Shown here one piece after another: positions 43,541 to 52,743 of a stretch of 57,714 nt of DNA (the first letter of the stretch is position 1; each line of letters starts with the position of its first letter). The DNA lies in the NCBI GenBank assembly GCA_002498385.1, contig DAHH01000004.1:58489-116202 (forward strand), read 5' to 3'. A program made the position numbers and the translations under genes. The stretch comes from Methanobacterium sp. UBA410 (GTDB taxonomy: Archaea > Methanobacteriota > Methanobacteria > Methanobacteriales > Methanobacteriaceae). The notes below the pieces were generated by a model. It ran no database searches, was not told the DNA's origin, and worked only from the letters and a program-made list of their open reading frames with translations.

Positions 43541-43896
43541 AGGACGTACTGGATCATATAAAAAAGAGTATTGGTTTGGAAGAAGAGGGAACTGAAAAAA
43601 CTGAAGAACAGGAGACTATAATAGTCCCTGAACATTCTTTCTATGAGATAATCCTGATGAAAGCCAAAACACTTGATGATTTTGACTATGCACTCAACCA
43701 AATTGTTGAAGAAAAAACTCCAATAATAATGGACATGAAATACCTTGAAAGGGACAACCCGGAAGATTTCAAGATAGCAGGTGAAAAACTAAAAGATTTT
43801 CGCCATAAAACAGGTGGAGAAGCAATATTACTCTGTAAAAATGGTAAAAACACCATAATTATCACACCACCTGAGATCAAGCTCATAAGGAAGTAA
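43537..43896 (+). CDS. sepF: Cell division protein SepF
   Basis: SepF anchors FtsZ to the membrane in archaea. The 119-residue protein starts with an amphipathic helix MKDVLDHIKKSIGL that could insert into the membrane, then an acidic linker. The SepF core follows (residues 38-119): IILMKAKTLDDFDYALNQI, TPIIMDMKYLERDNPEDFKIAGEKL and LLCKNGKNTIIITPPEIKL. In Methanobrevibacter it has been shown to bind FtsZ. Start ATG overlaps DUF1611 (ATGA). It is followed by a 201-bp spacer with strong TATA elements leading to the MinD cluster. Confidence 0.92.
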   Translation: MKDVLDHIKKSIGLEEEGTEKTEEQETIIVPEHSFYEIILMKAKTLDDFDYALNQIVEEKTPIIMDMKYLERDNPEDFKIAGEKLKDFRHKTGGEAILLCKNGKNTIIITPPEIKLIRK

Positions 43897-43968
43897 AAGA
43901 GATCCAGGCTCTTAGGGGAGTAAAAATTTTTAGTTTTAATTTTAGGATTGTTTACAGGGATATCTGGG

Positions 43969-44002
43969 TTTTATATAAAACTTATATAAACATATATAAA
44001 GC
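43969..44002 (+). promoter_or_regulatory. Triple TATA-like region before the MinD cluster
   Basis: TTTTATATAAAA, CTTATATAAA and CATATATAAA occur in succession, with ~10-bp spacing, about 95-130 bp before the 44098 start. Any could be the TATA box; the last two place the transcription start near 44015-44025 and a leader of about 75 nt. The repeat of near-identical TATA words is unusual. Confidence 0.55.
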
Positions 44003-44097
44003 ATCATGTTGTTAAAAGTCCATGTTGATAACAACCATGTTTTAAACGTTAGATTGAGTTAAAGGAATAAGTAGCATGTTGATCTCGGGGTAAAAAA

Positions 44098-45258
44098 ATG
44101 GATCTACCAATAAAAAAACCTTCAATGGTCTCCTATGCGGATGATCTGGATTTTCTAAAAGTTCTGGAGGATATATCAAAAAAAAATTACAATGGCTTTA
44201 TGAGAATAACTTCTGGTTCTGAAGAGGGTTACATCCTTTTTAGCAATGGTGAAGAGGTTGCAGTGTCATACGGGGATTATTTGAAGTCAGATGCAATTGA
44301 AAGGATAAAATCTGCGATGGGTAAACAAGATACCTTGGTTGAATTTTTTGATGTTAAAGAATCACAGATTGACTTTCTTATGGATTTGAACAAAAGATAT
44401 CTTTTAAATTCAGATTTTGATGTTATAACGGAACTTAAAAAGTCAGAAAAACCTGTGGAAGAAACCAAAACTGAAAAAAGAACAGCTGAAAATAGCATTG
44501 AAAAAGGAAGAGCTGAAGATAAATCTGAAAAACTGCAGGGTAGTGAAATAAATTCGGAAATATTAAGTTCTGAAACGGTAAATTCCTCGAAAACAGAGCA
44601 GATACAACCAGTAGAATCATCAGAACCAATAGAATCATCAGAATCCATAAAACCGTTAGATTCATCAGAGAAGATGGAGTCCATAAATTCGGTAGATTCT
44701 GCAGAGGTATTAAAGTATCAGAAATCCGATGCTGAAGCTGAAGAATTAAAAGAATCTGGAAATTCCGAACTTGATCATAGTATAACGTCTCAAGTTGCAG
44801 AATCCGGCGAAAAAATAGTGGGAAACAATGTTCAGAGGAAAGCCCCGCCCCTTGATCGTTCTGCTTTAATGAAAAAATATGGAATTAAAGAAATTGATGA
44901 GGATGATGTTGAGAATATTCTCCAATCCTACAAGGGCGGCCATGTGAGTGAGGAAGACGTTGATAAGATAGAACTTACACTCATGAATAAAATAAAGAAA
45001 TCAATCTTTGGAATTCCTAAAATAAAGGGAGCTGAAGTTATGGTTTTCCTTGACAATTCAAGGGAACTTTCTGGAAAGGTGAGCGTGATCATCGAGTACG
45101 AATCTAAAGGATTTCTTTCACGAATGATTGGAGAATCCAAGGATATTAATAACTTAAAAAAACAAGTAGTTAACATAATCCAGATAGAAATAAGAAAAAA
45201 CTTTAGAGAATATCCTGAAATAGTAGATAAATTTGATATAGATGTGGAAGTTAATTAA
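44098..45258 (+). CDS. DUF2226-like protein with long acidic/Ser-rich linker
   Basis: 386 residues. The N-terminal ~110 residues (FLKVLEDISKKNYNGFMRIT, EGYILFSNGEEVAVSYGDYL) resemble the beta-rich domain of archaeal DUF2226/DUF4388 proteins. Residues 120-255 are a disordered linker rich in E/S/K with recurrent SSE-PIESSE-type units. The C-terminal ~130 residues (DRSALMKKYGIKEIDEDDVE to IVDKFDIDVEVN) form a second conserved domain containing KGAEVMVFLDNSRELSGKVSVII. It lies 24 bp before minD, with a good promoter in front, so it probably heads the MinD operon. Suggests an adaptor that binds MinD or membranes. Domain names are tentative. Confidence 0.6.
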   Translation: MDLPIKKPSMVSYADDLDFLKVLEDISKKNYNGFMRITSGSEEGYILFSNGEEVAVSYGDYLKSDAIERIKSAMGKQDTLVEFFDVKESQIDFLMDLNKRYLLNSDFDVITELKKSEKPVEETKTEKRTAENSIEKGRAEDKSEKLQGSEINSEILSSETVNSSKTEQIQPVESSEPIESSESIKPLDSSEKMESINSVDSAEVLKYQKSDAEAEELKESGNSELDHSITSQVAESGEKIVGNNVQRKAPPLDRSALMKKYGIKEIDEDDVENILQSYKGGHVSEEDVDKIELTLMNKIKKSIFGIPKIKGAEVMVFLDNSRELSGKVSVIIEYESKGFLSRMIGESKDINNLKKQVVNIIQIEIRKNFREYPEIVDKFDIDVEVN

Positions 45259-45282
45259 CTGTGGAAGTTAGGAGGTATCAAA

Positions 45283-46062
45283 ATGACAAGAGTTATAAGT
45301 GTTGCTTCTGGAAAGGGAGGTGTTGGAAAAACAACAATAACAGGCAATTTAGGTGTTGCACTCTCGACTTATGGAGAAAGAACCATAGTTCTGGATGCAG
45401 ATGTAGCAATGGCAAACCTTGAGCTCATTCTGGGCATGGAAGGTAAGTCCATCACCCTGCACGATGTACTCTCAGGTGAAGCATCAATAGAAGATGCCAT
45501 ATATGAAGGTCCTGGGGGCGTAAAAGTTGTTCCTGCAGGCATATCCCTTGAAGGGCTGCGAAAAATTAAATTTGACAGATTAGAAGAAGCATTGGAGGTG
45601 CTTGTTGACGAAACTGACATTCTCCTTATAGATGCACCTGCCGGTCTGGAAAAGGATGCTCTGGCAGCCATAGCTGCTGCACAGGAGATGCTGCTTGTAA
45701 CAACACCTGAAGTTCCTTCCATAAGTGACGCCCTCAAAACCAAGATCATTGCAAGCAAACTTGGAGTTGACATACTGGGGGTTGTTATAAACAGGGAGCA
45801 CCATGACAAAACATTTTTAACAATAGATGAAATTGAAGCCATACTTGAAGTACCTGTAATTGCAGTTATACCCGATGACCCTGAGGTAAGTAGGGCAGCA
45901 GCATTTGGTGAACCAATTATTATTAAAAATCCTAAATCTCCAACAAGCAATGCAATAATGCAGCTTGCTGCTGACATGATTGGTGAAGAATATCAACCTA
46001 TTGAACCTGATAAGAAAAATGTTATAGCAAAACTGGTTGAAGGCCTGTTGGGTAAAAGATAA
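45283..46062 (+). CDS. minD: MinD family ATPase, canonical
   Basis: A 259-residue MinD/ParA ATPase. The deviant Walker A SGKGGVGKTT (9-18) has both the signature Lys11 and the Walker A Lys16. Switch I is LDADVAMANLELILG (about 38-52) and switch II LLIDAPAGLEKDALAAI (about 114-130). The C-terminal segment NVIAKLVEGLLGK is amphipathic and could bind membrane as MinD does. An excellent AGGAGG site precedes ATG 45283. It is immediately followed by a second MinD with a changed P-loop. Archaeal MinD homologues direct polar or midcell positioning; the substrate here is unknown. Confidence 0.93.
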   Translation: MTRVISVASGKGGVGKTTITGNLGVALSTYGERTIVLDADVAMANLELILGMEGKSITLHDVLSGEASIEDAIYEGPGGVKVVPAGISLEGLRKIKFDRLEEALEVLVDETDILLIDAPAGLEKDALAAIAAAQEMLLVTTPEVPSISDALKTKIIASKLGVDILGVVINREHHDKTFLTIDEIEAILEVPVIAVIPDDPEVSRAAAFGEPIIIKNPKSPTSNAIMQLAADMIGEEYQPIEPDKKNVIAKLVEGLLGKR

Positions 46063-46079
46063 TATCCGGAGAAAAGTGC

Positions 46080-46862
46080 ATGTCCCGATTTATAGCACTT
46101 GCTTCTGGAAAGGGTGGTGTTGGAAGAACATCCTTAACCTTCAACCTTGGTGTTGCAATGTCCCTTTTTAATGAGAAAATTGTAATGCTGGATTTTGATC
46201 TTGTGATGGCAAATATGGACATTATCGCAGGTCTTTTAAACCCAGAAGCAACTTTACATGATGTTTTGGTCCGTGATAAATCCATAGAAGACTGTATTTA
46301 TGAGATTAATCAGGGAGTTAATGTTGTTCCAACAGGGATCCATTTTGAAACCCTGAAAAACATAAATCCCAATTACATCTCCTGGAACAAAATAATGAGC
46401 GAAGTATCCCAGTACGGTGACACTTTCCTGATGGACCTTCCTGCAGGAATTAATTCGAACGTTTTTGAAGGAATTCCAAGGGATACTGAGATCATATTAG
46501 TAACAAATTCAACAATGCCTGCTGTTGCAGATACATTAAAGCTGAAAATATTTTTCAAGGAGTTCAACCTTAAAATATCCGGTTTTGTGTTGAACATGTG
46601 GTACGATGATAAGTTTCTGCTCTCAGCAAATGAAATAAAGTCCATACTGGAAGTTCCAATGCTGGGCTGCATACCCTACGACAGGGAGATGGAGAGGTCC
46701 ATGGCTCTAGGAAAATCCGTGGTTGAAATAAACCCTTCATCTCCAATAAGCAATGCAATAATGCAGCTTGCAGCAGGACTGCTTGGAAAATATTACAAGC
46801 CAATTGAACCAGATAAAAAGGGTATTATCAAAAGGTTGAAGAAATTTGTGGGATTACCTTAA
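46080..46862 (+). CDS. MinD-like paralogue with Walker A Lys16 replaced by Arg
   Basis: 260 residues, clearly a tandem paralogue of the preceding gene. The P-loop reads SGKGGVGRTS: the signature Lys11 is kept but Lys16 is Arg (codon AGA at 46125-46127). Switch I is LDFDLVMANMDI and switch II LMDLPAGINSNVFEGI, where the Asp remains but the following Gly-Leu-Glu-Lys is lost. The C-terminal amphipathic GIIKRLKKFVGLP is retained. Loss of the Walker A Lys should impair ATP binding or hydrolysis, so this may be a regulatory partner that heterodimerises with the canonical MinD. Spacing of 17 bp implies co-transcription. Confidence 0.88.
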   Translation: MSRFIALASGKGGVGRTSLTFNLGVAMSLFNEKIVMLDFDLVMANMDIIAGLLNPEATLHDVLVRDKSIEDCIYEINQGVNVVPTGIHFETLKNINPNYISWNKIMSEVSQYGDTFLMDLPAGINSNVFEGIPRDTEIILVTNSTMPAVADTLKLKIFFKEFNLKISGFVLNMWYDDKFLLSANEIKSILEVPMLGCIPYDREMERSMALGKSVVEINPSSPISNAIMQLAAGLLGKYYKPIEPDKKGIIKRLKKFVGLP

Positions 46863-47186
46863 AATATGAATGAATGGAAGTTATGGATTTTAAGGATCCT
46901 CACCTAAAATCTTTCACTTTCAGGTTCTAACATGAAATTATAATAAAATTAGTTTTTTTCATTTTTTTTTAACAATCATTTTTTTAATAATATATCAACA
47001 ACATATTTTTAATAATATCTTTTAATAATATCTTCTTTTTAAAACTGTAACATGGAAAAAAACTGTTGGACAAAGATATCAAATAACGATACAGGACAAA
47101 GATATCTTAAAACTATTGGATAAAAAGAACTATTGGATAAAAATACCAATAAATAGATAAATTCTTTGATTGGGGGAAATTCTAAG
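46863..47186. other. Spacer after the MinD cluster
   Basis: 324 bp. Contains the T-run terminator, ATCTTTTAATAAT duplications (47010-47035), GACAAAGATATC twice (47068-47115) and AACTATTGGATAAAAA twice (47110-47145). The promoter of the PfkB gene is expected near 47110-47150. No gene seen. Confidence 0.45.
46928..46992 (+). terminator. Oligo-T terminator after the MinD cluster
   Basis: TTAGTTTTTTTCATTTTTTTTTTAAC followed by CATTTTTTTAATAAT gives three T-runs within 60 bp, 70-130 bp after the stop of the second MinD gene. This is typical of strong archaeal termination and closes the operon. Confidence 0.65.
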
Positions 47187-48077
47187 GTGAATAAAAATTT
47201 TGACCTCGATGTAACTACACTTGGAACCTGCAATGTTGATTTTGTAATGAAAGTTCCAAGATTTGTGGAATCTGACGATGAAGTTGATGTTGAAGAACTT
47301 TTACCCAGTATTGGCGGTTCTGCAGCCAACTTTGCAGTGGAAACAGCAAGGCAGGGTTTAAAGACTGGAATCATGGCAAGGGTTGGCAGGGACTACTTTG
47401 GGAGGCTGGCACTTGAAAAGTTCGATGATGAGGGAGTTAATAGAACAAGACTCATTCAAATAGGTGGAAAAAAAACTGGCATGGCATTTATCACAGTTGA
47501 TCCACATGGTGAACGTTCAATGTACATATCCATGGGAGCAAATGCCAGTTTTGAACTTGAAAAAAATGATTTTGAACACATAAAATCTTCAAAAATACTT
47601 CATATCACAGGAATGTACAGGGAAGTTGTTGAAAAAGCTTCAAAGCATGCAAACTTCCTATCCTTAAATCCTGGAACTCTACTTTCTTCATATGGATTTG
47701 AGGCACTGAAAAAAACTATAAAAAGGGCCAGTATCATTTTTTTAAATAAAAAAGAGGTTGAAATTTTAACACAAATGGATTTTTATGATGGTGCACGCAT
47801 GCTCGTGGATGAGGGTGTACCATTGGTGGTTGTAACCTGCGGAAAGATGGGTGCAAAACTTTTCACAGAGAAGGGGCAGATAAAATCCCCCACAAAACAG
47901 GTTAAAGCTGTTGATACAACTGGAGCTGGGGATGCATTTGCAGCAGGCTTTATTTCATCATTTTTCAGGGGTGAAAAACTTGAAAAATGTCTTGAAGTGG
48001 GAAATATCACTGCTTCAAATTGTGTTTCTCATTTAGGGGCTTTAAAAAGTTTTGAAATAAACAATGGGGTTTTTTGA
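47187..48077 (+). CDS. PfkB-family carbohydrate/nucleoside kinase
   Basis: 296 residues. The ribokinase signatures are LLPSIGGSAANFAVETARQG near the N-terminus and DTTGAGDAFAAGFISSFF near the C-terminus, with the catalytic Asp in GAGDAF. The family includes a methanogen nucleoside kinase of broad specificity (characterised in Methanocaldococcus), the most similar in my judgement; ribokinase or adenosine kinase cannot be excluded. GGGGG ten bases before GTG 47187 makes that the start; the frame is open to TTG 47166. It converges with the TatD-like gene at 48841. Confidence 0.85.
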   Translation: MNKNFDLDVTTLGTCNVDFVMKVPRFVESDDEVDVEELLPSIGGSAANFAVETARQGLKTGIMARVGRDYFGRLALEKFDDEGVNRTRLIQIGGKKTGMAFITVDPHGERSMYISMGANASFELEKNDFEHIKSSKILHITGMYREVVEKASKHANFLSLNPGTLLSSYGFEALKKTIKRASIIFLNKKEVEILTQMDFYDGARMLVDEGVPLVVVTCGKMGAKLFTEKGQIKSPTKQVKAVDTTGAGDAFAAGFISSFFRGEKLEKCLEVGNITASNCVSHLGALKSFEINNGVF

Positions 48078-48085
48078 AGTGGATT

Positions 48086-48841
48086 TCAAATCCCGTAAAA
48101 CTCTGCAGCATTCTCACTGGAAACCCTTTCAATTTCCTTCCCTTTAAAACCTGCAAGTTTAAGTTTGTGAACAGTTTTAGGAACCGATAAAGGGTCTGAT
48201 GGTGAAGAACTCATGTCACTATCCAGTACAAACCTATCAAATCCATATTCATCGAGTATTGCAACCGCTTGGTCTGCTGTCATCTTTTGGGGCTGAACTG
48301 TAAGGCCGAGCATCCATCCAGCATCAACAACCCTGTCGATTATGGATCTATCAATATGATCCAGCTGTACAAGGGATGGATTTATGTTTTCTTCAAGCAT
48401 TGAAGCTGTTACCATTGTTACAGCCCTTTTGTTGGTTCTGGGTGTGTGCACAACCACCTTCATCTGGAGTTCCTCTGCAAGTTCCAGCTGTTTTTTAAAA
48501 ACATTTTTCTCAGATTCTGATGCTTTTTCAAGGCCTATCTCTCCAATTGCAACCACATTAGTGTTTTCAAGCATTTCTGGAAGTTTATTCAGGACAACTT
48601 CAAAGTCGGAGCATATACTTCTGGGATGAATTCCAATGGCTGCGTACAATTTTAAACCATTTTTTTCGGCTCTTTTGGAATCATTTTCAAGTATGCGGTT
48701 GAAATGGTCAAAAAGTACGGAAGATGTGCTCATTTTGAGGGGGTCGTGGGCACAGCTCACGATCCTGTCAACGCCTGCAATGGCCATTTTCTCAAAATCT
48801 TCGTAGGGTCTTGTATCTGCATGTACATGTGCATCTATCAT
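48086..48841 (-). CDS. TatD family hydrolase
   Basis: 251 residues of the TatD deoxyribonuclease fold. MIDAHVHADTRPY holds the first metal-binding His pair, IGEIGLE the bridging Glu, VVVHTPRTNKRAV and LVQLDHIDRS the later ligands, and LDSDMSSSPSDPL the catalytic Asp. The frame runs upstream to 48931, but GGTGAT four bases before ATG 48841 and the family N-terminus fix the start. It is a second, different TatD-like protein beside 14269. Function in archaea unknown; metal-dependent nuclease or amidohydrolase activity likely. Confidence 0.85.
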   Translation of the reverse strand: MIDAHVHADTRPYEDFEKMAIAGVDRIVSCAHDPLKMSTSSVLFDHFNRILENDSKRAEKNGLKLYAAIGIHPRSICSDFEVVLNKLPEMLENTNVVAIGEIGLEKASESEKNVFKKQLELAEELQMKVVVHTPRTNKRAVTMVTASMLEENINPSLVQLDHIDRSIIDRVVDAGWMLGLTVQPQKMTADQAVAILDEYGFDRFVLDSDMSSSPSDPLSVPKTVHKLKLAGFKGKEIERVSSENAAEFYGI

Positions 48842-49025
48842 TTTATCACCAATTAACTTATTTACTCTTTTTAAAATTGATCTGTATAAAACTGACGTGT
48901 TTTTGGGATTGATCCGTGAATGATTACTCACAGCGTTTGTAGTAATATATTATAGCAAGTTATAAAATTGTATTGAAACTATTAATTTATTGAATGTTAG
49001 TTTATTTTTTTTAGAGGGTGACCTT

Positions 49026-49859
49026 ATGGATGTAAAACATGGTTTAGAACTTTATGAGGAGGTAAGGAAAGATTTAAAATTTCTTTCTGCATCAAGTGTC
49101 CGCACGAAAGTCATGATTGGACTGAATGGAGGTTCTTGTAGCTTGGGAGATCTTAGGGAAAAGCTGGATCTGGAAGCACCACCAATATCCCGTGCATTAA
49201 ATCAATTTGCCAAACAAAATTATGTTGTTAAGGATAGCGATCTTTACTTTCTTTCACAAACCGGAAAAATTATATTTCGAAGACTTATGGAATCAATAAG
49301 AACTATACATGTACTCAAGAAGTTTGATAGCCTATGGCTCAATCATGATATGAAGGATATTCCCGTTGATCTTTTAAGGACAATTGGTAATCTTGAGAAC
49401 TCAGAACTTGTAGAATCCGAGCCCACAGACATTTTTAAACCTTTTGACAATTATAATAGCCTTTTACGCAAATCTAATAAAATAAAAGGGTTGTCTCCTA
49501 TTTTCAGACCAGACTTTCTAAATTTGTTCCGTGAACTGATTGAAAAGGGTGCTGATGTGGAATTTATATTTACAGGAAGTATACTGGATAAAATTGTGAA
49601 AAATCTTGACTCTGAAAGTGTTATAAAAATGAAGGAGTTTATATCAAGGGATGAACTCAAAATATGGAGAATAAACTGTGATGTGAAGGTTGCCTTTACA
49701 ATCACAGAAAAATTCTTATCGTTGGGCCTTTTTTCAAGCAGTGGATGTTACGATCCCACAAGAGATCTTGTAAGCTCTGATCACGATGCTTTAAAGTGGG
49801 GAAACGATCTTTTTGATTACTACAAGAAAAAATCTGAGAGGATTAACTTTCAAATTTGA
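49026..49859 (+). CDS. Winged-helix regulator with DUF1724 (FilR1-like) domain
   Basis: 277 residues. The N-terminal 85 residues are a MarR/ArsR-like winged helix (LSASSVRTKVMIGLNGGSCS, LREKLDLEAPPISRALNQFAKQ). The C-terminal part contains the DUF1724 domain of methanogen regulators: FDNYNSLLRKSNKIKGLSP, GADVEFIFTGSILDKI and CDVKVAFTITEKFLSLGLFS. FilR1-type proteins act as transcription factors, some linked to acyl-homoserine-lactone-like signals. GAGGGTGACC precedes ATG 49026. It is divergent from the TatD-like gene with ~185 bp between, which may be its target. Confidence 0.85.
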   Translation: MDVKHGLELYEEVRKDLKFLSASSVRTKVMIGLNGGSCSLGDLREKLDLEAPPISRALNQFAKQNYVVKDSDLYFLSQTGKIIFRRLMESIRTIHVLKKFDSLWLNHDMKDIPVDLLRTIGNLENSELVESEPTDIFKPFDNYNSLLRKSNKIKGLSPIFRPDFLNLFRELIEKGADVEFIFTGSILDKIVKNLDSESVIKMKEFISRDELKIWRINCDVKVAFTITEKFLSLGLFSSSGCYDPTRDLVSSDHDALKWGNDLFDYYKKKSERINFQI

Positions 49860-49933
49860 TCAGACCTTCAGGTCACCCTAACGTTACATCAGCATTAATC
49901 CTAGATTAAGGTTAAAACCCATGGAAGAAAAGT

Positions 49934-50002
49934 TTTCTAAAAATAATTCTCTAAAAATAACTCTCTAAAAATAACTCTCTAAAAATAACTCTCTAAAAAA
50001 TA
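49934..50002. repeat. 14-bp tandem repeat, about 4.5 copies
   Basis: TCTCTAAAAATAAC (or its rotation) repeats from about 49935 to 50000 between two convergent genes. The first copy differs slightly (TTTTCTAAAAATAATT). T/A-rich; probably neutral slippage in the terminator region. Confidence 0.9.
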
Positions 50003-50080
50003 GGGTATAAAAAACGGGAAAATTTTAACTGGTTTACCATTTCCCAATTTTCATTAAACCTTTTCTGTTACCACTCTTTT

Positions 50081-51808
<1,728 letters not shown>

Positions 51809-52137
51809 GGTAAATCCTCTCTGTAAAAACCTTTCCTTTCCTTGAGTTAATCTGCATTTGAAGATCTGAACATTGTATTCCAATTCAAACCTTACTTTAC
51901 TTAAATTTAAGTTAGAGTCCTCTATTCAGCTAGTACAGTTAATCAATTTAAGTTAACAATTAGGTTACAATAAGTTACGTTAACAATAAAATCAAGTTAA
52001 TGTAAATCAAATTCTCCAAATTTTGTTTTTCAATTTTAACATTCCAATTTAGATAAATTAATATCCCAATTTAGATAAATTAAATTGGATTTATAATCTG
52101 TTTATTCCATTTATAATCTGTTAATATGATAGTTGAA
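51809..52137. other. Spacer between dcd and glyS
   Basis: 329 bp, no gene. CAATTTAGATAAATTAA and TTTATAATCTGTT are each doubled (52045-52125). AAGTTA words are repeated around 51900-51985. On the minus strand a TTAACT-rich stretch at about 51895-51950 could hold the glyS promoter. Confidence 0.4.
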
Positions 52138-52743
52138 TTATCCCTTGAACTTTGATCCGTTGATTATTTCATAGTCGCGCTGTATTTTGCTTGTCTGCGG
52201 ACTTTTCTGGCCCATGTACTTGCTGTCATGATCTGGATGTCCATAGGGTTTTTCTGCAGGTGATGTCATGGTTTCAAAGACGATCTGACAAACTCTCTGT
52301 CCAGTGTAGAGAGCTACTGGCATTTTTCCAATGTTTGATATTTCAAGGGTTATCCTGCCGCAGAATCCAGGGTCTATGTAACCTGCTGTAACGTGCATGG
52401 TTATACCCAGCCTTCCCATTGATGAACGTCCTTCAACCCTTGCAACAAGGTTATCTGGAAGTTTAACAGTCTCATAGGTTGTTGCAAGTGCAAATTCTCC
52501 GGGATGAATTATGAAGGGTTCCCCCTCACCTATGTAAAAGGATTCCATGTAGGAATCAATGTCAGTTTTATCCATTGGATCTATACACGGTTTCCTGATT
52601 ATCTTGAACCCTTTAAACTCATTCCCAATCCTCAAATCAACTGAAGATGGTTGTATCTGTTTTTTGGGGTTTTCTAGTGGTTCTATAACAATTTCACCAG
52701 TTTCAAGATGTTTTTTTATGTCTTTATCACTTAAAATGGCCAT
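52138..52743 (-). CDS. dcd: dCTP deaminase
   Basis: Deaminates dCTP toward dUTP/dUMP for thymidylate synthesis; some archaeal forms also release pyrophosphate. The 201-residue trimeric dUTPase-fold protein carries QPSSVDLRIGNEF, EGRSSMGRLGITMHVTAGYIDPGF (Ser-Arg site and the catalytic Glu), ALYTGQRVCQIVFE and a C-terminal YMGQKSPQTSKI. Start ATG 52743 has GAGGGC upstream and lies inside the end of the DUF1512 gene (17-bp overlap), so the two are co-transcribed. Whether it is mono- or bifunctional cannot be read here. Confidence 0.93.
   Translation of the reverse strand: MAILSDKDIKKHLETGEIVIEPLENPKKQIQPSSVDLRIGNEFKGFKIIRKPCIDPMDKTDIDSYMESFYIGEGEPFIIHPGEFALATTYETVKLPDNLVARVEGRSSMGRLGITMHVTAGYIDPGFCGRITLEISNIGKMPVALYTGQRVCQIVFETMTSPAEKPYGHPDHDSKYMGQKSPQTSKIQRDYEIINGSKFKG

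Noticed and set aside
45369..45977. Long minus-strand frame opposite minD
   Set aside because: A mirror of the GC-rich third positions of minD; no ribosome site and Ser/Ala-rich nonsense composition.
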